From Pseudoxanthomonas helianthi (GTDB lineage: Bacteria; Pseudomonadota; Gammaproteobacteria; Xanthomonadales; Xanthomonadaceae), in contig NZ_JAGKTC010000003.1 in the NCBI RefSeq assembly GCF_017939625.1, forward strand, positions 558,001 to 622,000: DNA of 64,000 nt, read 5' to 3'. A program made the position numbers and the translations under genes. The notes below the pieces were generated by a model. The model was not told the DNA's origin, made no database searches, and saw only the letters and a list, made by a program, of their open reading frames with translations. Positions 1 to 7,169 of this stretch are shown here, piece by piece (within the stretch, counting starts at the first letter, position 1; every line of letters starts with the position of its first letter).

Positions 1-294
1 CGCATCGCTGCGGAGGCGCGCAAGGCCGAATCGGCGGAAGAGAAATCGCGGCTGAAGGCGGAGTTGCTTGGCGCGGGCTCGGTGCTCGGCCTGCTGCAGC
101 AGGATCCCGCTGCGTGGTTCGCGCGCGGCGTCTCGTCCGATGACGATGCGCGCATACAAGCCTTGGTGGACGAACGCAATGCGGCGAAGAAGGCGCGCGA
201 TTTCGCCCGTGCCGACGCGATCCGCGACCAGCTGGCGACGGAAGGCGTTTTGCTGGAAGACACACCGCAGGGAGTAAGGTGGAAACGGGCGTGA
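1..294 (+). CDS. cysS: Cysteinyl-tRNA synthetase, C-terminal end (partial)
   Basis: Only the last 97 codons are in the window; the frame is open from base 1 to a TGA at 292-294. The product would charge tRNA-Cys in the cytoplasm. The visible part is the C-terminal helical region behind the anticodon-binding domain: a segment near residue 55 reads [20 protein letters not shown], followed by an [12 protein letters not shown] tail. This pairing is typical of CysRS C-termini (family knowledge). The HIGH and KMSKS motifs lie upstream of the window and cannot be checked. The call rests on this short tail, but the pattern is characteristic. Confidence 0.85.
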   Translation, partial: RIAAEARKAESAEEKSRLKAELLGAGSVLGLLQQDPAAWFARGVSSDDDARIQALVDERNAAKKARDFARADAIRDQLATEGVLLEDTPQGVRWKRA

Positions 295-300
295 TGCTTT

Positions 301-440
301 TCCTTCTCCCTCCGGGAGAAGAGCCTGCCCTCGAATGCTTTAGTCGAGGGTGCCGAAGGCGGATGGAACGTTCCTCGACCCATCGTTCTCCCGCCCTCAT
401 CCGGCGCTTCGCGCCACCTTCTCCCGGTGGGAGAAGGATC
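301..440. repeat. Paired inverted REP-like element
   Basis: Two head-to-head palindromic units fill the cysS-sufE spacer. The left unit has TTCTCCC facing GGGAGAAG with a GGTGCCGAAGGCGGATG tail. The right unit has CTCATCCGG followed by CCTTCTCCC facing GGGAGAAGG. The same family recurs at 46768-46977 in the reverse arrangement. Such elements are common in Xanthomonadaceae intergenic space. Confidence 0.75.
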
Positions 441-460
441 AGAAACCGCAAACTTTTCCG

Positions 461-901
461 ATGACCGAAACCCCCTTCCCCCTCGAACCCACCGCCGCCG
501 AAGCGCAGCAGGTCATCCGCGACGAATTCGCCTTCTTCGGCGACTGGTCCGAGCGTTACCAGTACCTGATCGACCTCGGCCGCAAGCTGCCGGCGTTTCC
601 GGATGAGTGGAAGACCGAGGAACATCGCCTGCTCGGCTGCCAGTCGATGGTCTGGATCGTGCCGGAAGGCGACGCCACGAAGCTCGATTTCCATGCGATC
701 AGCGACTCGACCATCGTCTCCGGCCTGATCTACCTGGCCCTGCGCGTCTATTCGGGTCGCAGTGCGCGGGAGATCCTCGCCACCACGCCGGATTACATCG
801 CCGACATCGGCCTGGCCAAGCACCTGTCGCCGACCCGCAGCAACGGGCTGGCCTCGTTGCTGGCCTTCATCCGCGAAACCGCGCAGCGCGCCGCGGCATG
901 A
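461..901 (+). CDS. sufE: SufE family sulfur acceptor protein
   Basis: A 146-residue cytoplasmic protein. SufE takes persulfide sulfur from a SufS-type cysteine desulfurase and passes it to the Fe-S scaffold. The acceptor cysteine lies in HRLLGCQSMVW (near residue 57), matching the family's GCxSxVW site; the C-terminal SPTRSNGLASLLAFI helix is also typical. The open frame extends upstream to 350, but that part encodes the REP element, so the ATG at 461 is taken as the start. No good ribosome-binding site is seen before it. The stop overlaps the next start as ATGA. No suf or isc cluster is nearby, so its desulfurase partner is elsewhere. Confidence 0.92.
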   Translation: MTETPFPLEPTAAEAQQVIRDEFAFFGDWSERYQYLIDLGRKLPAFPDEWKTEEHRLLGCQSMVWIVPEGDATKLDFHAISDSTIVSGLIYLALRVYSGRSAREILATTPDYIADIGLAKHLSPTRSNGLASLLAFIRETAQRAAA

Positions 902-2127
902 GCGAAGTCCCCGCCTCCCCACTGAGCGGTGCCGGCTTCCGCTGGCTGATGCTGTACCGCATCTGCACCCTGTTCTCGTACCAGATCGTGGCGGTGGCGG
1001 TCGGCTGGCACGTGTACGAGATCACCCGCGACCCGTGGTCGCTGGGTTTGATCGGCCTGGCCGAGGTGATTCCGTTCTTCTGCGTGGCGCCGTTCTCCGG
1101 CTACCTGGTCGATCACCTGCCGCGACGCAAGCTGGGCGCGGCGGCCTGCCTCGGCCTGGCGATCAACGCCGGCCTGCTGGCCCTGCTGGCCGCCGGCCTG
1201 CTGCCGCTGCATGGCCTGTGGCCGATCTACCTGGCCATCGCGGTCGGCGGCATCGGCCGCTCGTTCCTCGGTCCGGTCTACAACGCGCTGTTCGCCCGTG
1301 CGCTGAAGCGCGAACAGTTCGCGCGCGGCGCCAGCATGGGCAGCGTGGTGTTCCAGACCGGCCTGGTGCTGGGTCCCGCGGTGGGCGGCGTATTGATCGG
1401 CGCGGTCGGCAAATCGACGACCTATGCGGTGGCCGCGGTTTTCGCCGTGGCCGCGGCGCTGGCCCTGCTGACCATGCCGGTGACCGAGCCGGCGCAGCAG
1501 CAACAGCGTGGCCCGGTGTTCGCCAGCATCGGCGAAGGCCTGCGCTTCGTGTTCGGCCACCAGATCCTGCTGGGCGCGCTGGCGCTGGACATGTTCGCGG
1601 TGCTGTTCGGCGGCGCGATTTCGCTGGCGCCCGCCTTCATCAAGGACGTGCTGCACGCCGGCCCGGAAGCGCTGGGCATCCTGCGCGGTGCGCCGGCGCT
1701 GGGCTCGGTGGCGGTGGCACTGTGGCTGTCGCGCCATCCGCTGCAGGCCAACGCGGGGCGGATCATGCTCGGCGCGGTCGCCGGTTTCGGCGCGTGCATG
1801 ATCGGTTTCGGCCTGAGCACCGCGTTCTGGCTGTCGGCGTTCTTCCTGCTGCTGTCCGGCATGTTCGACGGAGTTTCGGTGGTGCTGCGCTCGACCGTGC
1901 TGCAGCTGGCTACGCCGGACGAGATGCGCGGACGCGTGTCCTCGGTCAACAGCATCTTCATCAGCTCGTCGAATGAACTCGGCGCGTTCTATTCCGGTGC
2001 GATGGCGCGCCTGCTCGGCCTGGTGCCGTCGGTGGTGCTGGGCGGCTTCGTCACCTTGGGCGTGGTCGGCGTCACTTCGTGGAAGGCGCCGAAGTTGCGC
2101 AAGCTGGACCTGCGCGACCTGCATTGA
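898..2127 (+). CDS. Major facilitator superfamily exporter (EntS-like)
   Basis: A 409-residue inner-membrane protein with about 11-12 hydrophobic segments. The first is around FSYQIVAVAVGW; the loop YLVDHLPRRKLG is the MFS signature loop between helices 2 and 3. A second half begins after a charged linker near residue 200. The overall pattern resembles the EntS/MFS_3 group of drug or siderophore exporters, but no siderophore genes are nearby, so the substrate is unknown. The start is fixed by a 4-base ATGA overlap with sufE, which implies translational coupling. The C-terminus ends in a basic cytoplasmic tail (KAPKLRKLDLRDLH). Confidence 0.85.
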   Translation: MSEVPASPLSGAGFRWLMLYRICTLFSYQIVAVAVGWHVYEITRDPWSLGLIGLAEVIPFFCVAPFSGYLVDHLPRRKLGAAACLGLAINAGLLALLAAGLLPLHGLWPIYLAIAVGGIGRSFLGPVYNALFARALKREQFARGASMGSVVFQTGLVLGPAVGGVLIGAVGKSTTYAVAAVFAVAAALALLTMPVTEPAQQQQRGPVFASIGEGLRFVFGHQILLGALALDMFAVLFGGAISLAPAFIKDVLHAGPEALGILRGAPALGSVAVALWLSRHPLQANAGRIMLGAVAGFGACMIGFGLSTAFWLSAFFLLLSGMFDGVSVVLRSTVLQLATPDEMRGRVSSVNSIFISSSNELGAFYSGAMARLLGLVPSVVLGGFVTLGVVGVTSWKAPKLRKLDLRDLH

Positions 2128-2179
2128 CCGCCGTGGCGACGGGCGTAGACTCGGACGCCCGTCCCGCCGGAGATCGCCG

Positions 2180-2821
2180 ATGGCCATCGAAACCGTGCGC
2201 GGCAAGCGCGTGGTCGTCCGCTTCGACGGCCGGCGCTGCATACACTCGCGCAACTGCGTGCTGACCCATCCCGACGTGTTCGTGCCCAACGTCGACGGCG
2301 AATGGATCCATCCCGATGCCGTTTCCCCGGAAGAAGTCGCGCTGACCGCGCGCGCCTGCCCCTCCGGCGCGATCCGCTACGAAGCGGTGGACGGCACCCA
2401 GGTGGAACCGGCGCCGGTGGTCAACACCGTGCGGACCCGCGAAAACGGCCCACTGGCGTTCAACGCGCCGCTGCGGATCGCCGGTGTCGAGGAAGGCTAT
2501 CGGGCGACGCTGTGCCGTTGCGGCCTGTCGAACAACAAACCCTTCTGCGACGGCAGCCATGCCGAAGCCGGCTTCATCGCCAGCGGCGAACGCGCGCCGA
2601 ACGAATCGCAGCCGCTGGCGGCGCGCGACGGCGCGTTGGCGATCGATCCGCAGAAGAACGGTCCGCTGCAGGTCGACGGCAACCTCGAGATCGTCACCGG
2701 CACCGGCCATACCGTCGATCGGGTGACCCGGACCTGGCTGTGCCGCTGCGGGCATTCCGCCAACAAGCCGTTCTGCGATGGTTCGCACCGCAAGGCCGGT
2801 TTCCAGGCCGATGGCGCCTGA
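2180..2821 (+). CDS. YjdI-like domain fused to two CDGSH iron-sulfur domains
   Basis: A 213-residue protein with three Fe-S-type modules. Residues 1-70 resemble the divergent ferredoxin-like YjdI/Fer4_19 fold (GRRCIHSRNCVLTHPDVFV, later RACPSGAIRYE). Two CDGSH modules follow: CRCGLSNNKPFCDGSH near residue 115 and CRCGHSANKPFCDGSH near 195. Each has the full C-x-C-x3-S-x3-P-x-CDG-x-H set that binds a [2Fe-2S] cluster through three Cys and one His. A role in redox or cluster transfer is inferred from the domains only. It lies 52 bases after the MFS gene on the same strand. The ATG at 2180 is the first that keeps the YjdI fold intact. Confidence 0.85.
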   Translation: MAIETVRGKRVVVRFDGRRCIHSRNCVLTHPDVFVPNVDGEWIHPDAVSPEEVALTARACPSGAIRYEAVDGTQVEPAPVVNTVRTRENGPLAFNAPLRIAGVEEGYRATLCRCGLSNNKPFCDGSHAEAGFIASGERAPNESQPLAARDGALAIDPQKNGPLQVDGNLEIVTGTGHTVDRVTRTWLCRCGHSANKPFCDGSHRKAGFQADGA

Positions 2822-2853
2822 AGCCGGACCTTTGGCTCCCACCGCCCGGCGAA

Positions 2854-3309
2854 TCAACCGCAGCGTTGCGCCCATTCCCGGTACAGGCCGTCCTCGCCCT
2901 CGGGACGCAGCTGCCGCAAACCGGATCCGGGGCTGGCCGGGCCGGCCATCAAGCGTTCGTACACCGCTGTGGTGGACAGGCCGTACGGCGCGCCGTCTTC
3001 GTTGGAATAGGCATACCACGCCTCGCCGACGCCGCTGATGTACATCGCGGCCAGGCACATCGGGCATGGGTGGCCGCTGGCGTAGATCGTGCAGCCATCC
3101 AGCCGGGGCGTGCCGAGCACGGCGCTGGCGCGACGGATCGCCAGCATCTCGGCGTGTGCGGAGGGGTCGTGGTCGAGATGGATGCCGTTGGCGGCCTCGG
3201 CCAGCACCTGGCCGTCGCGGACCAGCACGGCGCCGAACGGGCGCCCGCCCTGCCCGATGTTGCCGCGCGCCAGCTCGACCGCGCGGCGCATGAACCGTTC
3301 TGCCTGCAT
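2854..3309 (-). CDS. Nucleoside/guanine deaminase, CMP/dCMP deaminase fold
   Basis: A 151-residue zinc hydrolase. The zinc and catalytic motifs are SAHAEM (His-Ala-Glu, proton-shuttling Glu) and GHPCPMCLAAM (Pro-Cys-x2-Cys). The sequence resembles guanine deaminases of the Bacillus GuaD type more than TadA; the C-terminal tail LYREWAQRCG is also GuaD-like. Two ATGs lie 6 bases apart. A strong GGAGG sits 1 base before the ATG at 3315 but 7 bases before the one at 3309, so 3309 is chosen. It lies downstream of dksA beyond a terminator and is convergent with the CDGSH gene. Substrate specificity is inferred, not shown. Confidence 0.85.
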   Translation of the reverse strand: MQAERFMRRAVELARGNIGQGGRPFGAVLVRDGQVLAEAANGIHLDHDPSAHAEMLAIRRASAVLGTPRLDGCTIYASGHPCPMCLAAMYISGVGEAWYAYSNEDGAPYGLSTTAVYERLMAGPASPGSGLRQLRPEGEDGLYREWAQRCG

Positions 3310-3326
3310 TTCCATTCCTCCGAAAT

Positions 3327-3354
3327 GCGAAACCCCGCCAAGGCGGGGTTTCGC
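3327..3354 (-). terminator. Hairpin terminator after dksA
   Basis: A perfect 13-base-pair stem (GCGAAACCCCGCC against GGCGGGGTTTCGC) with an AA centre, 23 bases after the dksA stop and 18 bases before the deaminase start. There is no strong T-run, so it could be a terminator or a processing/attenuation hairpin. Confidence 0.7.
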
Positions 3355-3377
3355 GGTTGCGTTCCGGGCAGCCGGAT

Positions 3378-4370
3378 TCAGTCGCCCTGCTGCTTCTGCA
3401 GGTGCTCCCAGCGCTCCTGCGCGTCCAGCGTGCGCTCGGCGGTGAGGCGCGCTTCCAGGCGCTCCAGGCCGATTTCCTCGCCGGTGTCGACGCAGTAGCC
3501 GTAGTCGCCGGCTTCCAGCCGCTTCAGCGTGCTGTCGATCTTGCCGATCAGCTTGCGGTAGCGGTCGCGGGTGCGCAGTTCCAGCGAGTTCTCGGTTTCG
3601 CGGGTGGCGCGTTCGGCTTCGTCGCCGATGTCGCGGACCTCGTCCTTCAGGTTCTCGATGGTCTGCTTGGATTCCTCGACCAGGTCGGCGCGCCACTGCA
3701 GCAGGCGCTGGCGGAAATACTCGAGCTGCAATGCGCTCATGTATTCCTCGTCCGCGGCCGGCTTGTAACCGGGCGGCAGGATCGGACGGCCGGTGGCTTC
3801 GTCGGTCTTGTATTCGACCACCCGGACCTTGCCCTTCGGCGCGGGCGCGGCCGGCCGGGCAGCGACCGCCACGGCGACCTTGCCGGTCGGGCGCGGCTTC
3901 GGCGCGCTGACCGCCGGTGCCGCGGGCGCGACTGCCGGAACGGACTTGGCGGGAGCCGGTTTGGCCTGGGCGGGCTTCGCGGCCGCAGGTGCCGCGGGCT
4001 TCGCGGCAGCCGGCTTGGGCGCCGCAGGCGCCGGCGCGGCGGGGACCGCAGCCGGCTTGGCCGGAGCGGCCTGCTTGGTCGCGGGCCGGCTGGCGGCCTT
4101 GGCCACGGGCTTGCTGGGAGCGGGCTTGGCGACCGGCTTCTTCGCGGCCGCAACCGGCTTGGCCGGCGCCTTCTTTGCCACGGCAGCGGGCTTGGCGGCC
4201 GGCTTTTTCGCCGGGGCAGGCTTCTTGGCCGGCGCGGCGGCCTTTTTGGCGACCGGTTTCTTTGCGGCCGGCTTTTTCGCCGGGGCGGCCTTCTTGGCCA
4301 CAGGCTTCTTGGCGGGAGCCTTCTTGGGGGCCGGCTTGGCGGCCTTCTTAGCAGGTTTTTTCACAGCCAC
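3378..4370 (-). CDS. dksA: RNA polymerase-binding factor DksA with a Lys/Ala/Pro-rich N-terminal tail
   Basis: A 330-residue protein, about twice the length of E. coli DksA (151). Residues 1 to about 185 are a low-complexity tail of [10 protein letters not shown]-type repeats, like histone H1 C-termini. Residues about 195-330 are the DksA coiled coil and globular domain ([17 protein letters not shown]). At the coiled-coil tip, the DxxDxA motif reads DEAERA, so the second Asp is Glu. The zinc finger is degraded: only Cys293 of the four ligands remains, the others aligning to Thr296, Thr314 and Ala317. DksA acts with ppGpp in the RNA polymerase secondary channel. A good promoter lies just upstream (4415-4443). 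Confidence 0.93.
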   Translation of the reverse strand: MAVKKPAKKAAKPAPKKAPAKKPVAKKAAPAKKPAAKKPVAKKAAAPAKKPAPAKKPAAKPAAVAKKAPAKPVAAAKKPVAKPAPSKPVAKAASRPATKQAAPAKPAAVPAAPAPAAPKPAAAKPAAPAAAKPAQAKPAPAKSVPAVAPAAPAVSAPKPRPTGKVAVAVAARPAAPAPKGKVRVVEYKTDEATGRPILPPGYKPAADEEYMSALQLEYFRQRLLQWRADLVEESKQTIENLKDEVRDIGDEAERATRETENSLELRTRDRYRKLIGKIDSTLKRLEAGDYGYCVDTGEEIGLERLEARLTAERTLDAQERWEHLQKQQGD

Positions 4371-4414
4371 GAACAGCGCTTCCTTTATCTTCCCGGGGCC
4401 CGGGAAAGCGCGAC

Positions 4415-4443
4415 TTTATAGCCTACCGGGACAGGGGCGGCAA
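4415..4443 (-). promoter_or_regulatory. Sigma-70-type promoter of dksA
   Basis: On the minus strand, TTGCCG (-35) and TATAAA (-10) are separated by exactly 17 bases. The -10 lies 45 bases from the dksA start, giving a predicted 5' leader of about 38 bases. Confidence 0.7.
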
Positions 4444-4476
4444 CCACAGATTCAGGCATTCGTTATGATGCCGCGC

Positions 4477-4722
4477 ATGGTTGGCCGCGTTCTGATAGCC
4501 CTGCTGCGGGTTTACAAGCGATTCCTCAGCCCGATGCTCGGGCCGCGCTGCCGGTTCACGCCCAGTTGCTCGGAATACGCGATGGAAGCCATCGCCCGTT
4601 TCGGCCCGTTGCGGGGCAGTTGGCTGGCCGCGCGCCGGGTCGGGCGCTGCCACCCGCTGCATCCGGGCGGTTACGACCCGGTACCGCCCCGTTCCCACTC
4701 CCACACAGGAACACCCCACTGA
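4477..4722 (+). CDS. yidD: Membrane protein insertion efficiency factor YidD
   Basis: An 81-residue protein of the YidD (Haemolytic) family, which assists YidC-dependent insertion of inner-membrane proteins. Hallmarks are a short hydrophobic/basic N-terminus ([18 protein letters not shown]), then [19 protein letters not shown] and [15 protein letters not shown] with the conserved cysteines. The ATG at 4477 gives the usual N-terminus; ATGs at 4465 and 4468 would add four or three residues. It is separated from the usual rpmH-rnpA-yidC block and sits head-to-head with dksA. The stop and the next ATG overlap (TGATG), suggesting coupling with pyrC. Confidence 0.9.
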   Translation: MVGRVLIALLRVYKRFLSPMLGPRCRFTPSCSEYAMEAIARFGPLRGSWLAARRVGRCHPLHPGGYDPVPPRSHSHTGTPH

Positions 4723-6071
4723 TGCCCTCGACCCTGATCGTCAACGCCCGCCTGGTCAACGAAGGCCGCGAATTCGACGCCGACCTGCGCATCGAGGACG
4801 GTCGCATCGCCAAAATCGACTCGCAGATCGCCGCCCGGCCCGAGGACCGGGTGATCGAAGCCGGCGGGCGCTGGCTGCTGCCGGGGATGATCGACGACCA
4901 GGTGCACTTCCGCGAGCCCGGCCTGACTCACAAGGGCGACATCGCCAGCGAATCGGCCGCGGCGGTGGCCGGCGGCCTGACCAGCTTCATGGACATGCCC
5001 AACACCAATCCGCCGACGCTGGATTCGGCCGCGCTGGAAGCCAAGTACGCGCTGGCCAAGGGTCGCGCATGGGGCAATTACGGGTTCTACCACGGCGCCA
5101 GCAACGACAACCTCGAGGCTATCCGCGCGCTGGACCCGAAGGCCGCGCCGGGCATCAAGGTGTTCATGGGCGCGTCCACCGGCAACATGCTGGTCGACAA
5201 CCCGGAAACCCTGGACGCGATCTTCCGCGAGGCCCCGACGCCGATCATCACCCATTGCGAAGATACGCCGACCATCGACGCCAACCTCGCCGCGTTCCAG
5301 GCCAAATACGGCGACGCGCTGACCGCGGAGATGCACCCGGACATCCGTTCGCGCGAGGCCTGCATCAAGTCGACCAGGCTGGCGATTTCCCTGGCGCGCA
5401 AGCACGGCACCCGCCTGCACGTGCTGCACATCTCCACCGCCGACGAGCTGGCCCTGTTCGATCCGGGCCCGCTGTTCCAGGCCGATGGCCGGCGCAAGCG
5501 GATCACCGCGGAAACCTGCGTCCATTTCCTGCGCTTCGATCGTGGCGACTACGCGCGGCTGGGCAACTTCATCAAGTGCAACCCGGCGATCAAGGACGCC
5601 AGCGACCGCGAAGCGCTGATCAAGGCGCTGGCCGAGGGCGGCACCATCGACGTGCTCGCCACCGACCACGCCCCGCATACGCTGGAAGAAAAGATGAAGC
5701 CGTACGCGCAGGCGCCGTCGGGCCTGCCGCTGGTGCAGTACGCGCTGGTCGCGGCACTGGAGCTGGTCCACGAAGGCAAGCTGTCGCGGGCGCAGGTGGT
5801 GAAGAAGTTCGCCCACGCGCCGGCACAGTTGTTCGACGTCAGCCAGCGCGGTTTCCTGCGCGAAGGCTATTGGGCCGACCTGGTGCTGGTCGAAGACGAG
5901 CCGTTCACCGTGCGTCGCGAGGACGTGCTGTCGAAGTGCGGCTGGTCGCCGTTCGAAGGCACCACCTTCCGCTCGCGCGTCGCCGCGACCTGGGTCAATG
6001 GCCGCATGGTCTGGAACGGCGAGCAGTTGCTGGGCACGCCGAACGGGCAGAGGCTGGAATTCGATCGGTGA
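4722..6071 (+). CDS. pyrC: Dihydroorotase, class I type
   Basis: A 449-residue amidohydrolase that cyclises carbamoyl-aspartate to dihydroorotate in pyrimidine synthesis. Visible motifs: DDQVHFREPG (metal site), the carboxylated-lysine strand IKVFMGASTGNM, ITHCED, RLHVLHIST, and the catalytic Asp in DVLATDHAPH. The first metal-ligand His of the HxH motif is Gln (QVH); from memory, this variant occurs across a Xanthomonas/Bacteroidetes subfamily, so it is probably functional. AGGA lies 11 bases upstream of the ATG, which overlaps the yidD stop by one base. pyrD, the next enzyme, is at 43650, so the pathway is scattered. Confidence 0.9.
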   Translation: MPSTLIVNARLVNEGREFDADLRIEDGRIAKIDSQIAARPEDRVIEAGGRWLLPGMIDDQVHFREPGLTHKGDIASESAAAVAGGLTSFMDMPNTNPPTLDSAALEAKYALAKGRAWGNYGFYHGASNDNLEAIRALDPKAAPGIKVFMGASTGNMLVDNPETLDAIFREAPTPIITHCEDTPTIDANLAAFQAKYGDALTAEMHPDIRSREACIKSTRLAISLARKHGTRLHVLHISTADELALFDPGPLFQADGRRKRITAETCVHFLRFDRGDYARLGNFIKCNPAIKDASDREALIKALAEGGTIDVLATDHAPHTLEEKMKPYAQAPSGLPLVQYALVAALELVHEGKLSRAQVVKKFAHAPAQLFDVSQRGFLREGYWADLVLVEDEPFTVRREDVLSKCGWSPFEGTTFRSRVAATWVNGRMVWNGEQLLGTPNGQRLEFDR

Positions 6072-6096
6072 GGGGCTTCGGCCTTCGCCCCCGCTC

Positions 6097-6228
6097 GTCA
6101 CCCCGGCGAAAGCCGGAACCCAGCTGTTGCCGTCATTCCAGCGCAAGCTGGAACCCATTTTGCCTTTGCCGTTGCTTTTCTGAGGAAAAGGCAACAGCAA
6201 ATTGGATCCCGGCTTTCGCCGGGATGAC
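6097..6228. repeat. Inverted dispersed repeat (GTCATTCC/GGGATGAC family)
   Basis: The outer arms are GTCACCCCGGCGAAAGCCGG and CCGGCTTTCGCCGGGATGAC, with an inner GTCATTCCAGCGCAAGCTGG unit. The same family is at 27245-27344. The right arm contains the ATG used as the start of the downstream M23 gene. Confidence 0.8.
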
Positions 6229-7090
6229 GACCCTCCTGTTCGCGCTGACCGCCTGCGCGACCGCCGCCTCTCCGCAGACGCAAACGAGCGTTCCCGCAAC
6301 AACCGCGACGCCCGCGCCAGCGCAAACCCCGACCGACACCCGCATCGTCTTCCCCGCCAGCGTCTCGCAAGGCGCCCTGGTCATCGGCAAGGTGCCGCCC
6401 GGCAGCAAGGTGACCTACGCCAACCGCACGCTGCGGGTCAGCGGTTATGGCAGCGTGGTATTCGGCGTCGGCCGAGACGAGCAAGGCCCGTTGAAAGTCG
6501 AAATCGTGCGTCCCGACGGCAGCGCGGAATCCGCGAGCATCGCCGTGACCCCGCGCGATTGGCCGGTGGAGAACGTCAACGGCGTGCCGCCGAAGACGGT
6601 GAACCCGCCGCCGGACATCGCCGAACGGATCAAGCGCGAACAGGCACTGGTCACTGCCGCGCGCGAACGCGACGACGACCGTCCCGATTTCGCCCAACCC
6701 TTCATCTGGCCGGTGCAAGGGCGCATCAGCGGCCGCTTCGGCAACGCACGCGTGTACAACGGCCAGCCCGGCGCGGGGCACTCGGGCATGGACATCGCCG
6801 CGCCGAATGGCACGCCGGTGAAGGCGCCGGCGGCAGGCGTGGTGACGTTCGCGTCGCCGGATCTGTACCTGACGGGCGGAACCGTGTTGCTGGATCACGG
6901 CTTCGGCGTCAGCTCGAATTTCCTGCACCTGTCGCGCATCGACGTGAAGGTCGGCGATCGCATCGCCCAAGGCCAGGTCATCGGCGCGGTCGGCGCCACC
7001 GGCCGAGCGACCGGACCGCACCTGCATTGGGGCATGAACTGGTTCGACGTGCGGATCGATCCGCTGTTGGTGCTGGAACGAGGAAAATAG
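6224..7090 (+). CDS. M23 family metallopeptidase, lipoprotein
   Basis: A 288-residue putative envelope peptidoglycan hydrolase or amidase activator of the LytM/M23 type. A short signal MTTLLFALTAC ends in a lipobox with the lipid Cys at residue 11. A beta-rich N-terminal domain follows, then the peptidase domain with GHSGMDIA (zinc His and Asp) and GPHLHWGMNW (HxH), so the zinc ligands are present. The ATG lies inside a dispersed repeat. The frame runs open far upstream with repeat-type translation (IPAFAGMTT), so the true start is uncertain and the original N-terminus may have been altered by the repeat. Confidence 0.85.
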   Translation: MTTLLFALTACATAASPQTQTSVPATTATPAPAQTPTDTRIVFPASVSQGALVIGKVPPGSKVTYANRTLRVSGYGSVVFGVGRDEQGPLKVEIVRPDGSAESASIAVTPRDWPVENVNGVPPKTVNPPPDIAERIKREQALVTAARERDDDRPDFAQPFIWPVQGRISGRFGNARVYNGQPGAGHSGMDIAAPNGTPVKAPAAGVVTFASPDLYLTGGTVLLDHGFGVSSNFLHLSRIDVKVGDRIAQGQVIGAVGATGRATGPHLHWGMNWFDVRIDPLLVLERGK

Positions 7091-7093
7091 GAA

Positions 7094-7169
7094 CCGGTAG
7101 GGCGGGTCACGACCCGCCATGGCGGGCTCGCGGAACTTCGCGGGGCGGGTCATGACCCGCCCTACCCGG
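7094..7169. repeat. Palindromic element between convergent genes, probable terminator
   Basis: Outer arms CCGGTAGGGCGGGTCA and TGACCCGCCCTACCCGG enclose a second CGGGTCACGACCCG hairpin. It exactly fills the space between the convergent M23 and folE2 genes, so bidirectional termination is likely. Confidence 0.7.

Noticed and set aside
5069-6223. Upstream extension of the M23 gene by 385 codons
   Set aside because: It runs through pyrC in another frame and through a repeat; the lipobox directly after 6224 marks a natural start.
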